Shown here piece after piece: positions 34,798 through 43,063 of a stretch of DNA of 64,000 nucleotides; within the stretch, counting starts at the first letter, position 1; every line of letters begins with the position of its first letter. The position numbers and the translations under genes are program-made. A model generated the notes under the pieces. That model saw nothing but the letters and a program-made list of their open reading frames with translations, was not told the origin of the DNA and ran no database searches. The DNA lies in contig CM055265.1 in NCBI GenBank assembly GCA_029237695.1, positions 79,044,447 through 79,108,446 on the forward strand, given 5' to 3'. The stretch comes from Conchocele bisecta. Taxonomy: Eukaryota; Mollusca; Bivalvia; Lucinida; Thyasiridae.

Positions 34798-36220
34798 ATG
34801 GATACCAAAGCATTTAGCTTTAATTCTAATGCAAAGTACGCGGTCGGAGGTAAATACAAGCAAAAACACGTTGTTAACCTTGTACACCCAACCGTAACGG
34901 TTAGACCGGACAGTGGCTTTGTCACCAATTTCCCTAACATCTTTGAACAATATAGGCTGCCCAAGATTACTACGATGGAGGCGGTAAACTGGTGGAAAGC
35001 AACACCGATGCAGTTTTGGCAGAACCAAATAAATTTCGCTGTATGGTGCGCAACAGCCGGGTGTGGAGTTTCACATAAAGACCATCTGACATCTAAGAAT
35101 GTCAAGCTCCGAAGTGTTTACAACTTTCATGCGTATTATACTATTAGGAGGATTCTCAAAGAACTAGGTATTTCACTACCTCAAGACGACGCCTGGGATC
35201 CCATTTCCAACGCATACGACCGTATGGCGTTTGAAAGACTGTGTAACGAATTTAACGTTTCAAAAGACGCGGACTGGAGACAGAAAGCATTTCCTACCAC
35301 CACCGGCCTCGGGGACGTTCTCATTCGGGGCCAGTCCGAATTGGACGCAGACTGATTTTAGACACGATCACTCCGGTGACCACATCGTCAGTCGGAACGC
35401 CGGGAATTTTGACCCCGCGAATATGACTTTCGGGCCGGAAGTGTCTGGAGGTCGGCACTGCGGCGTGTTTTCTTGTAAAATGTTACCTCCGAAACGGGCT
35501 CACGTCGATTACATACAGCAGGCTGCTGAGGTTCAGAACGCGTGGGGTACATTTATGTTAGATAAGGGTCTAGGGTTCACGCAGGCCGGGGTTACTCGCG
35601 TCAACGACTCCATTCGCACGTACGTCTGGGCCATCCTCGGGGCACAGAAGCAAACTCGCAGTTCTATACTGGGCACGGGAACGGCGTTTGATGCACAAAA
35701 ACAATTATTGGCACTTGTAGAGGACGCCATCTCAGCTAGGGTGGATCTGGAGAAGGTGATCCAGAATTATCAAGACGTTTTGCAGAATGCCAGCACTCCA
35801 GTAGACTACGCATTTGGAATAGGTCTTTATATGGCGCCGAGCAATATGATACTACGAGACGACCCGGTTGATGGTTACAATAATCAGATCGTAATCGCCA
35901 CCGCCAATCAAAAAATCGGCCACAACGGTAACATGAACACGGATATCATCAAGCTCCCACCCAAGATGATTGGGAGCGGAGTTGTAAGTGGAACCGATTT
36001 CATAAAACCCCCAAAACACAAAATGGATACACCTCCCTCAACACAATCGAACCCAGTACCACCCCCAATTCGTAAATTGGATGCACCATCGAGTTCCCCC
36101 AATCCAATCATCAACAATGTTGAAACACCAATCGAGATTGGAAGCACAACACACGAGGAGGAGAAATTAGCGCTCGTCGTCACCCTCGTGGCGATCGGAC
36201 TATTTACGCTTTGGTTTTAG
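34798..36220 (+). pseudogene. Polinton structural protein with C-terminal anchor (one frameshift)
   Basis: About 470 codons in two overlapping frames: 34798-35355, then from about 35340 to 36220. The N-terminal half has V-W-C-A-T-A-G-C-G-V-S and V-Y-N-F-H-A-Y-Y-T-I-R-R-I, motifs I recognise from uncharacterised Polinton virion proteins. The second half has G-G-R-H-C-G-V-F, a helical region, a Pro-rich linker (about 36010-36150) and a terminal hydrophobic helix (L-A-L-V-V-T-L-V-A-I-G-L-F) ending in W-F. A single +1/-1 shift near 35350 breaks it. The Pro-rich linker holds two of the short palindromes described separately. The function is unknown; a membrane-anchored virion component is inference. 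Confidence 0.65.
36062..36145. repeat. Palindromes in the Pro-rich linker
   Basis: CCCAATTCGTAAATTGGATG (36064) and ACACCAATCGAGATTGGAAG (36126) are imperfect palindromes of one family with CAATYGMGATTG core. Both are read in the same codon phase (P-I-x-x-L/I). Related copies occur at 40795-40873, 40979-40998 and 41876-41895. Confidence 0.75.
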
Positions 36221-37648
36221 GAACTCTCTGGCGAAGAATAGTAGGAGACCGGCGATGGCCACGATTAAAGCCCAGGTATTCTCGGCGAGCCATCCGACCG
36301 TTTTTGATAATATAGATAACAAGAAGGAGAGGAGACCTCCTATCAAACCAGGCAGCGCGGCAGCCAACTTTCCTGCTAATTTAGCCAGAAGACTGGCGAG
36401 GGCTTTTAGTTGTTTTTTTATCCACTCTTTGGCTCCGCCGGATGGAGCGGGTGCTGGTGCGGGTGCTGGTGCTGGTGCGGGTGCTGATGCTGGTGCGGCA
36501 CCACCATTGACAGCTACAAATAGAGACGATATAGATATAATTAGGGTCGATATAATCATGCTGAAAGCTGCGATGATGGTTACTATCGTGACGCCCTTCT
36601 CTCTGAACAGAGTGCGAAGACGCTCACCGAGTGTCGTGTCCTCGTGCAGAACCCTCGAGATTGTTTCGCGGCTCCGACTTAATTGGCCGGAAAGTGCCTC
36701 ACGGTTAGTCGAAGCAGCCTCCAAGCGAGCTTCTCTTTCGTCCCGCAACGACCGCAGGAGTTTGTTGATCCGCTCGGTAGATTCTCTATCGTCACGGACT
36801 TCCCCAAGTTTTCTTTCTTCTAGCGCGATATGTTTGTCCAGCGCCGTGAGTTTGGAGAGGTTATTGACCAGTTCGCCCCGAGTTGTTTGCAGAGCCTTAT
36901 CGAGTCCCAGGAGTTCGCGAAGAGGTAATGGTGGGTCATATTTCGTGCCGTTCATTTCGTTGACCGTAGTTTCCACTGTGTTAATAGCGTCGGTGGCTAT
37001 ACGAGGGACATTGCTGAGCTCGCTCATTTCTATAGCGGCGGCCGTCTTCGCCAGCGTTTCGTCGGTAGACTGTAGGGTTTTTACCATTTGTTGAGGCAGC
37101 TGCGACCGATCATCGATCACTCCGAAAGCTCGAGCGAGGGATATTCCATATCGGTTCAAGGAAGAGGGGGTGAGGAACCGGGTCGGGTCGTTCTTGTACG
37201 TCAGCAACTTCCAGCTCTTGCCCCATTTAACCCACAGGTTTCCTCTTTTAGTGCTGCGGAACTCCAACGTGGAATTGATGCCGTGTTTAGACACCTCACT
37301 CTCCCACTGTTTCACCAGAGAATCCGTTTCCTTGAGAGGCGCCAGCTCATCCTTGGAGATCCCCGCAGGAATGTCGTCACCCCACGCCCATGCCGGAGTT
37401 TCGGGTGGGGCCTCCCACATAGGGACACCAGCAGATGAAGTTCCTGGTGCGTCTGGACTAAACAAAGATGCGCCTGGATTAACCAAAGGCGTATTTCGTG
37501 GTTCGCCTGGAACAAACAAAGGTGTATTTTGGGGTGGCGTCCCTATGAAGGTCGTTTCGTCATAGTTATCGATGTCATCATCGATGTCATCGTCATCGCG
37601 GAAATCGTCTCTGCCGATTTCATCCATGTCAATATCGTAATCAGTCAT
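36200..37648 (-). CDS. Large coiled-coil membrane protein of the Polinton
   Basis: 482 residues, intact. It opens with an Asp-rich tail (about 1-30), then a Pro-rich linker with repeated T-P-L-V/F motifs, a W-rich segment (M-W-E-A-P-P-E-T-P-A-W-A-W) and an R-G-N-L-W-V-K-W-G-K-S-W block. A long charged helix with coiled-coil character (about 215-340) and a hydrophobic helix (about 352-375) follow. Then come an (Ala-Pro)n stretch, two to three more hydrophobic helices and a basic tail K-P-K-R-K. This resembles unnamed multi-domain proteins of animal Polintons; the function is unknown. The 3' end overlaps the convergent upstream gene by about 20 nt. An AATTAATTTTAAGAAAA motif lies just upstream of the ATG. 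Confidence 0.7.
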   Translation of the reverse strand: MTDYDIDMDEIGRDDFRDDDDIDDDIDNYDETTFIGTPPQNTPLFVPGEPRNTPLVNPGASLFSPDAPGTSSAGVPMWEAPPETPAWAWGDDIPAGISKDELAPLKETDSLVKQWESEVSKHGINSTLEFRSTKRGNLWVKWGKSWKLLTYKNDPTRFLTPSSLNRYGISLARAFGVIDDRSQLPQQMVKTLQSTDETLAKTAAAIEMSELSNVPRIATDAINTVETTVNEMNGTKYDPPLPLRELLGLDKALQTTRGELVNNLSKLTALDKHIALEERKLGEVRDDRESTERINKLLRSLRDEREARLEAASTNREALSGQLSRSRETISRVLHEDTTLGERLRTLFREKGVTIVTIIAAFSMIISTLIISISSLFVAVNGGAAPASAPAPAPAPAPAPAPSGGAKEWIKKQLKALASLLAKLAGKLAAALPGLIGGLLSFLLSILSKTVGWLAENTWALIVAIAGLLLFFAREFLKPKRK

Positions 37649-37654
37649 ATTTAT

Positions 37655-37677
37655 AATTTTCTTAAAATTAATTATGT
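37655..37677 (-). promoter_or_regulatory. Candidate promoter motif upstream of coiled-coil gene
   Basis: On the minus strand AATTAATTTTAAGAAAATTA ends a few bases before the ATG at 37648. The same motif occurs ahead of the ATG at 39950, at 39019-39038 and 39713-39731, and a variant at about 31302-31322 (minus strand). Confidence 0.45.
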
Positions 37678-37721
37678 ATTAAAGACAAAACCATACGGGT
37701 TTAATATAGTTTCACTAAATT

Positions 37722-39007
37722 ATGTCTTCGAGTCAATACGGTCGCAAACTCAATCCATACCGCAGACTGCGTGAGCCCCTCGGGGCAAAAGGCGTGAGAC
37801 AGAGTGTCGTTATTACGAACAACCCATCGACGATCGACCAGAACCAGCAGCTCTTGGTCCGCTTCCCCAACCTCGGGGAATTGTGCCGGGGACTGTTCGC
37901 CTCGCTTTCACTATTTCGCTGACGTCGACGGACGAGAACCGAACCATCGTTCAGAACCTGGGTCGCGCCATCTTCAAGAAGACCATGATAAAGATTTCTG
38001 GTAATGAGGTGATGTCGATCGATGACAGCGACGTCTACCATTGTTATCAGGACCTATGGATGACGGCGCAAGAGCGCGAAAACGCTGTCTATCAGGGTAT
38101 TGACACCAGCAAAAATAAGAACTTAACCAAACTTAGAATCGGGGCTGGTAACAAGGTAGATAACAACGCCAGTGACAATGCGGTCGCGGGCGCTTACGGC
38201 AACCGCTTCTACATCCCGCTCGACTTTCAGTTGCTGGAGAGTCACATGCCCTACTATCAGAGTGCTTTGGCTGACCGCTTCGAATACGAACTAACGTTCA
38301 ACGACTACGGCCGAGTTCTCATAACCAGCGACATGTTATCGACGTATACGATCGATAATGTTTCGCTGGAGTACGACATGGTCACGATGCCCGAACTCGC
38401 GCGATTGATCAGAACCCTGTACGCCGGGCGCGTTGCCATACTTTACGACCGAGTTCTTCGCCATCGCAAGATGACGAAAGACAAAGGCGACACATTGTGG
38501 AATATTAATGTCAACGTACCCGCCCGCTCGATGAAAGGTATACTGATGTTGTTCGAGGATGCTCGGTTCGCGTTCGGTGCTAGAAAAACCGACAAATTCT
38601 ATAACCGCAAAATCACGAAGGTGGAGGTGACGATCGAGGGAGTACCCAATCAACTCTACAGCGCGGGTCTTCGCGCGCACCAGCAGTGGGATGAAGTAAG
38701 AAAGCAGTTTGCTGCCGGCTCTAAGCGCTCTCCGGAGGTTGCAGCGGTTGCCAAAGACCTGCATCTCTCGGCCGTCTCCCTCGCGGAGTTCCTGAATACC
38801 AAATACGCGTTATGGCTAGACATGCGAGCCAGCGACGACGACCAAATACACGGCAGCGGACGCCAAGTTGAGAACGCTAGCGAGGGTGTGACGATCCAGA
38901 TAACCAAAGAGGCGGACGGAGCCGGGCCATTGAACGTGCACTTATATATAATTACAGACGCACAACTCAACATCGAAGATGGTCGATACGTCTCAGCACT
39001 CTACTAA
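37722..39007 (+). pseudogene. Major capsid protein, double jelly roll (one frameshift)
   Basis: Start ATG at 37722. The N-terminal ~50 codons are in one frame, and the remaining ~370 are in the next from about 37883. The C-terminal part has K-Y-A-L-W-L-D-M-R, H-G-S-G-R-Q-V-E-N-A-S-E-G-V and D-A-Q-L-N-I-E-D-G-R-Y-V-S motifs. The middle has F-Y-I-P-L-D-F and R-F-E-Y-E-L-T-F, all typical of the hexon-like capsid protein of animal Polintons and adintoviruses. It builds the icosahedral shell. The shift lies in CTCGGGGAATTGTGCCGGGG (37872-37891), a G-rich homopolymer context, so a sequencing error is possible. The end overlaps the ATPase start by 29 nt. Confidence 0.88.
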
Positions 39008-39656
39008 ATCTAACGATTTATTAATTAATTTTAAGAAAATTAGCAATCAATACCAATTCACGATTGGAGATGCCCACTCTGCCATAATATGTGGGCAGAC
39101 AGGATGTGGAAAAACGGTTTTCATCCTAGACTTGCTCGAGGGCTCCTACCGCGATGCCTTTCGTCACATTGTGATCCTGTGTCCCACTGTGCGACACAAC
39201 GATACTTATCAGCGGCGCCCGTGGATATGGACCGACCCTGAGGTATACGTTATTGACCCCGGTGATAGGCTTCACGATTGGCTGCGTGGTTTATACCAAA
39301 GATTCCAGGGTGAGCCCACCTTATACGTGATTGACGATTGCTCAGCCAAGGCGGCGATGACCAAAAAGAAGGACATGCTCTCCGAGCTCTCATTTTCTGG
39401 CCGCCATGCTAGGCAAAGCGTATGGATATCCACTCAAAAGTACAACGCCGTCCTCAAGGATCTGCGCGAGCAAACGAAATGGGTCGCCCTCTTTCACTGC
39501 AAGGACCGAGACTCATTCGATGACTGCCTTCGAGAGAATGACGTTATCCCAACGCGCGAGGAGCGCCTGGAGGTTCGACAGATGCTTTCGGAAACTAAGC
39601 ACACCAAGCTTTTGCTAAAGACTGATCAACCAACTGCTTACGAAGTTATCAATTAA
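38979..39656 (+). CDS. Genome-packaging ATPase (FtsK/HerA type)
   Basis: 225 residues, intact. Walker A G-Q-T-G-C-G-K-T at about residues 39-46, Walker B T-L-Y-V-I-D-D at about 114-120, then S-G-R-H-A-R-Q-S and W-I-S-T-Q-K-Y as the likely arginine/sensor region. This is the A32-like packaging ATPase that pumps DNA into capsids of Polintons and related viruses. It directly follows the major capsid gene and overlaps it by 29 nt, a conserved arrangement. No other Met precedes Walker A, supporting the start at 38979. An AATTAATTTTAAGAAAA motif lies within its first codons (39019-39038). Confidence 0.92.
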   Translation: MVDTSQHSTKSNDLLINFKKISNQYQFTIGDAHSAIICGQTGCGKTVFILDLLEGSYRDAFRHIVILCPTVRHNDTYQRRPWIWTDPEVYVIDPGDRLHDWLRGLYQRFQGEPTLYVIDDCSAKAAMTKKKDMLSELSFSGRHARQSVWISTQKYNAVLKDLREQTKWVALFHCKDRDSFDDCLRENDVIPTREERLEVRQMLSETKHTKLLLKTDQPTAYEVIN

Positions 39657-39712
39657 TTTTACAATTAGCAATTACTTAACGCTCGTTAGTAATTGCCGAG
39701 TAAATGCTTAAC

Positions 39713-39731
39713 AATTAATTTAAGAAAATTA
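39713..39731 (+). promoter_or_regulatory. Candidate promoter motif after ATPase gene
   Basis: AATTAATTTAAGAAAATTAG, one base shorter than the motif upstream of the other genes. It is followed by the decamer repeat and the next gene. Confidence 0.35.
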
Positions 39732-39741
39732 GTAATTACTG

Positions 39742-39836
39742 AACAATGCTGAACAATGCTGAACAATGCTGAACAAATGCTTAACAAATGTTGAACAAAT
39801 GCTGAACAATGGTTAACAATGTTAACAATTTGGTGC
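39742..39836. repeat. Tandem ~11-bp repeats (GCTGAACAAT)
   Basis: Eight to nine copies of TGAACAATGC or close variants (GAACAAATGT, TTAACAATG). They lie in the gap between the ATPase and the next gene. Short open frames across it are chance. A binding-site cluster is possible but unproven. Confidence 0.75.
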
Positions 39837-39927
39837 TCCACTGCGAGCTTTGTTGCGAGCATAATGGTGATCATAAGTATCGGGTGGTGCGCTTGGCAAT
39901 ATGTTAAAGTGATGAGAGTTGTTAGAA

Positions 39928-39949
39928 TAGTTAAATTAATTTTAAGAAA
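39928..39949 (+). promoter_or_regulatory. Candidate promoter motif directly before ATG 39950
   Basis: TTAAATTAATTTTAAGAAAA is immediately followed by the ATG. The same spacing class is seen for the gene at 36200-37648 (minus strand). This favours 39950 as the start over the upstream ATG at 39819. Confidence 0.5.
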
Positions 39950-40622
39950 AATGAACTGCGACGAACTTCTCGATCAGCTAGTGGAAGAAACCTCAACTCC
40001 GACTGCCAACACCCTGAAAGATAATGATCCGATAGAGCAATCGGAATCAACTCCAACTCCAACGGGGGTTGGTATTGGGTTGAGTGCAACGACTCCGAAT
40101 GAAAATGAAAATGCGGCGCGACGAGAGCGGCTAGCTGCGCTGGTTGCTGGGGGACAATCGGAGCATTATCTCGGTAGGCGTCTCTCAGTTTTTCAGGTGG
40201 ATAAGATGTCAGATGCGGAGATCGATAAAATGTATGCGCGATACGAATCTAGGTTATGTGCGGAGATGACAAAAACTCTCGGATCGGCGGCTATTCATTT
40301 GTACGCAACCGCCGTTAGTATACTTCTCCCTATACCAAACACCGCGGAATTGATTGACGATATAGAGACTGACCCTTTTATAGGTCACACTCTTAGAACA
40401 GCCTGCTGCTCAATTTATCACAAGTTTGGAATGTACTTAGCTCCGCTGACAACCGCGTTGACCACGGGTAAACACTGTCAATTTGGACATATATGCCCAC
40501 GAACTATAAGCCCTAATATTAATATCATAAATGATGACACAAGACACACCCACGAGAGTGACGGAGTTGAACCTGATTGCTCCAACCCAATCGAACCCGA
40601 GTGTTACTCCGCCACTGGATGA
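39950..40622 (+). CDS. Polinton conserved protein, Y-A-R-Y-E family
   Basis: About 223 residues from the ATG at 39950. An upstream in-frame ATG at 39819 would add a hydrophobic stretch encoded by repeat DNA, which I think is spurious. The N-terminal third is a Thr/Pro-rich linker. A conserved-looking domain has Y-L-G-R-R-L-S, M-Y-A-R-Y-E-S-R-L, M-T-K-T-L-G-S and D-P-F-I-G-H-T-L, ending with L-A-P-L-T-T-A-L-T-T-G-K-H-C-Q-F-G-H-I-C-P. I recognise these blocks from uncharacterised animal Polinton proteins; the function is unknown. It overlaps the next gene by 92 nt. The frame is intact. Confidence 0.65.
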
Positions 40623-41043
40623 CATACCGCATATAAAAAATCCTAAAAGACAGGCAACTGGGCGGGCGGCGGCTGCCACCCGAAAAGTTAAACAAGATAA
40701 AATACTCGCCGAGCTTCGAGAGGCTAAACAGTTGTTGCAATCGGGGACGGAGACAGCAAAACATCTGAAGACAGAGTTGAGTACAACAACACCCCCAATT
40801 CACGAATTGGAAGCACACTCAACACCCAATCGAGGTTGGGCGAATCCGATTGAACCCAAATTCGTGAATTGGAGTTGGGTTGTTGGTGGTGGTCTGGCAG
40901 TTGTTGGTGCCCTGTGCGTGTGGAAATACCCCCTATTATCGAAAAAACAACCAGCCAGTGTTCAGAAGAAAGTTACGAAACACCAATCGCGATTGGATGC
41001 GTCCCATTTAAACATTGATCGCGACCCTTTTTATATGCAATAA
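40531..41043 (+). CDS. Single-pass membrane protein of the Polinton
   Basis: 170 residues, intact. The basic N-terminal region has P-K-R-Q-A-T-G-R-A-A-A-A-T-R-K, then a coiled-coil-like stretch (L-A-E-L-R-E-A-K-Q-L-L-Q). A Pro/Asn-rich linker made largely of short palindromes follows. A hydrophobic helix (W-V-V-G-G-G-L-A-V-V-G-A-L-C-V, about residues 114-128) and a basic tail complete it. P-K-R followed by an Ala-rich basic helix and one membrane segment is a layout I know from other Polintons. The function is unproven; it may bind DNA or membrane. It starts inside the previous gene and ends 5 nt before the next. Confidence 0.6.
   Translation: MMTQDTPTRVTELNLIAPTQSNPSVTPPLDDIPHIKNPKRQATGRAAAATRKVKQDKILAELREAKQLLQSGTETAKHLKTELSTTTPPIHELEAHSTPNRGWANPIEPKFVNWSWVVGGGLAVVGALCVWKYPLLSKKQPASVQKKVTKHQSRLDASHLNIDRDPFYMQ
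40795..40873. repeat. Palindrome cluster in a membrane-protein gene
   Basis: CCCAATTCACGAATTGGAAG, CACCCAATCGAGGTTGGGCG and CAAATTCGTGAATTGG occur within 80 bp. The first is read as P-I-H-E-L; the second and third are read in a different codon phase. Another (CACCAATCGCGATTGGATGC) is at 40979-40998, in the third phase. Confidence 0.75.
40979..40998. repeat. Palindrome CACCAATCGCGATTGGATGC
   Basis: The best palindrome of the family; the core CCAATCGCGATTGG is perfect. It is read here as H-Q-S-R-L-D, a codon phase different from the copies in the 34798-36220 gene. Confidence 0.8.
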
Positions 41044-41048
41044 TTATA

Positions 41049-41282
41049 ATGGCTGAACAAGATGGTAAAATGTTAGTGAATGCGCTTTATCACGCCGTGG
41101 TGATATCGGGTTTCAGTATCGGGTATGCTCGACTATCAAAGATGGCCCTAGGAGGGTCTGCTCCCAAATTGGACTTTACTGTGAGAGACGTAGGGCTCGC
41201 GACCTTAGATGTAGCGGCCGCAGTTTGGACCCGAGATTATCTAGTTAAAGCTGGAATTCTACCAGTTAATATATGGAAATAA
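41049..41282 (+). CDS. Small conserved Polinton membrane protein
   Basis: 77 residues, intact. It has an N-terminal hydrophobic segment (A-L-Y-H-A-V-V-I-S-G-F-S-I-G-Y-A-R-L), then K-L-D-F-T-V-R-D-V-G and a second hydrophobic stretch ending Y-L-V-K-A-G-I-L-P. This order is characteristic of a short protein I recognise in many animal Polintons near the packaging ATPase and integrase. Probably two membrane-spanning or amphipathic helices; the function is unknown. It lies 5 nt after the previous gene and its stop abuts the next ATG. Confidence 0.72.
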   Translation: MAEQDGKMLVNALYHAVVISGFSIGYARLSKMALGGSAPKLDFTVRDVGLATLDVAAAVWTRDYLVKAGILPVNIWK

Positions 41283-41681
41283 ATGGCTTCAATCGCATTA
41301 ATGGTAGGTGGTGCACTTGTAAACGCATCGGCGTTCAGCGGTAGCAACTTTATATTCTCTAAAATGAAAAGCTCGAACGTGGATGAGGAGCGTAAGCGTC
41401 ACGATTTAGCTGTAGAACAACTCAATAGCGCAAAGGAAGTGTGGTCGAAAAAACGAACCGCCCATCTGGACTGGGTCAATGAAGAGCTTCGCCGTGAAAA
41501 TCACGCCGCACAAACTTTTCAGAACGTTGAAGAAGCCAACCGCGAGTACGCGCTGGCATATCCGCAGAAAAGTATATGTACCGTCAGAGCCCCAAAAAGA
41601 CCGCGAGATCGCGTTCATCGTCGTGGGAATGGGTGTGGTGAGTCTCGTCGGCTACTATATTCAATCGAGATTTTAAATTAA
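41283..41681 (+). pseudogene. Conserved Polinton protein, M-A-S-I-A-L-M family (frameshifted)
   Basis: The ATG directly follows the previous stop. The N-terminal part has a hydrophobic start (M-A-S-I-A-L-M-V-G-G-A-L-V-N-A), F-S-G-S-N-F-I-F-S and a charged helix with D-E-E-R-K-R-H-D and W-V-N-E-E-L-R-R-E. After about 41565 the matching sequence continues in another frame: Q-K-D-R-E-I-A-F-I-V-V-G-M-G-V-V-S-L-V-G ending at about 41679, a C-terminal membrane helix. The in-frame reading instead ends in an unrelated basic tail. This two-helix small protein is common in animal Polintons; the role is unknown. Confidence 0.65.
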
Positions 41682-41728
41682 TTATTTTAAATAACTTTTT
41701 TTATAAATATATATATATATATAGAACG

Positions 41729-42009
41729 ATGTCAGTTGACGAACTTTATTTTGCTATGATTCTCTCGAGACGTGGCGGGAGGACGAAAAAGCGGCCACCC
41801 TTTTCGCAAAGCGGATGTTAGATTCCTCCACCAATCCTGGGGGATTAGATTTTCCCAAGTTCCTTCAGAACTTAACCCCCAATCGCGATTGTACTTCCAA
41901 CAAAGGTTTATTATTATCGACGCAGTTACCGGACGATCTGGCGAGGGCATGTTGGAGATTGTCCGATATATTAGAATACATCGCATACGATGAACACGGG
42001 CAAACTTAA
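41729..42009 (+). pseudogene. Small gene upstream of the integrase (frameshifted)
   Basis: ATG at 41729 begins M-S-V-D-E-L-Y-F-A-M. After a shift at about 41768 the likely continuation has E-T-W-R-E-D-E-K-A-A, then N-P-G-G-L-D-F-P-K-F-L, L-P-D-D-L-A-R-A-C-W-R and Y-D-E-H-G. The stop at 42009 overlaps the integrase ATG (41990) by 20 nt. About 93 codons. One palindrome of the family (41876-41895) is inserted in it in the phase T-P-N-R-D-C. I do not know the function; similarly short proteins precede the integrase in other elements. Confidence 0.45.
41876..41895. repeat. Palindrome CCCCCAATCGCGATTGTACT
   Basis: Same family as 40979-40998, with the right arm diverged by a base. It is read as P-N-R-D-C. 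Confidence 0.65.
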
Positions 42010-43025
42010 TACCAAACTATCGGTTCGCCTAACGCGCAAGCTAGCGAACATGTACTATAGCCCCCGTGGCTATTGGAAGGGACTCACTGCCATCAAGAAC
42101 CTCGCCGCGGCGGCGACCAAGGTTTCAGAAAATGCTGTCAAGGAATGGCTCAAGAAGCAGGCCATCTGGCAGCTCTATTTATCCCGCGCCTCACAATATT
42201 CCGCGCCCGAAATTCGACGTGCCGGTACCGAACCAAGTTCACCAAGCGGATCTCCTGTTTCTCCCTCACGATCGCGTCGGTCGTAAGACGTACAAGTACG
42301 CACTGACAATCGTTGACGTAGCGAGTCGTTATAAGGGGGCTGAGCCGTTGGCCACTAAAGAGTCTAAGGAGGTGGCCGAGGCTCTCTCCCGAATATATAA
42401 GAGGAGTCCTCTCAAATGGCCGAATCTTCTCCAGGTCGATCCCGGCCGCGAGTTCATGGGCGCGGTCTCTCATCTATTGTCTAAGCACGACGTTTCTGTC
42501 AGACGCGGCCGCGTCAACATCCACCGGGACCAGGGGATCGTGGAGCGCTTCAATCGAATCTTGGCTGAGAGACTGTTCGGACACCAATACGCTAAAGAAC
42601 TTGCAGACCCTCATTCACGATCGACCGAGTGGGTGGCCAGACTGCCCGCCGTGGTCTCCGCATTGAACGGAGAGGTAACCAGATTGATAGGTAAGAAGCC
42701 CGTAGATGCTATCAAGTTTAAAAGGGTGACGAGCGAGCCCTCTGCCGTCTCGCGCGGGCGACCCGTTGGTTTAGAGGAGCAACGGCTTCCATCGGATATT
42801 GACGTCCGGTACCTCTATCAACCGGGAGAGCTCGAAGGGGGCAGCCGCCGCGCGACTGATCACGTGCGGTCTCTCAATGTATATCATCTAGATCGATCTA
42901 TTACCAAGCCCGATGAGCCCGTGCTCTACTATTTGGATGATGGGCCATCTCGAGGGTTTGTTCGCGAAGAACTTCTTGCGGTGCCTTCTGACACCCAGCT
43001 ACCCCCGGATCGTCAGTGTCTTTAG
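41990..43025 (+). pseudogene. Polinton integrase, rve/DDE fold (one frameshift)
   Basis: About 345 codons. The N-terminal ~60 codons (41990-42175) carry Y-Y-S-P-R-G-Y-W-K-G and V-S-E-N-A-V-K-E-W-L-K-K-Q, a helix-turn-helix-like block; after a shift at about 42177 the rest continues to 43025. The catalytic core has H-Q-A-D-L-L-F (first Asp), V-D-P-G-R-E-F (second Asp) and, 35 residues on, Glu in G-I-V-E-R-F-N-R. All three DDE residues are present. The C-terminal region (R-Y-L-Y-Q-P-G-E, V-Y-H-L-D-R-S, G-F-V-R-E-E-L-L) resembles the chromodomain-like end of Polinton integrases. It inserts the element by acting on its ends. It converges with the polymerase gene 38 nt away. Confidence 0.88.
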
Positions 43026-43063
43026 TATTCTCTCAGAGTTCTCTTCTCTTTTTTTTACCTATC

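Noticed and set aside
36255..37094. 279-codon plus-strand frame inside the coiled-coil gene
   Set aside because: Antisense to an intact 482-residue gene with coherent domains. The frame reads the Ala-Pro repeat as Gly-Ala and has no independent support.
39819..39949. Upstream start adding a hydrophobic N-terminus to the 39950 gene
   Set aside because: This stretch partly reads the decamer repeat, and the promoter-like motif lies directly before the ATG at 39950. The longer form is not excluded.
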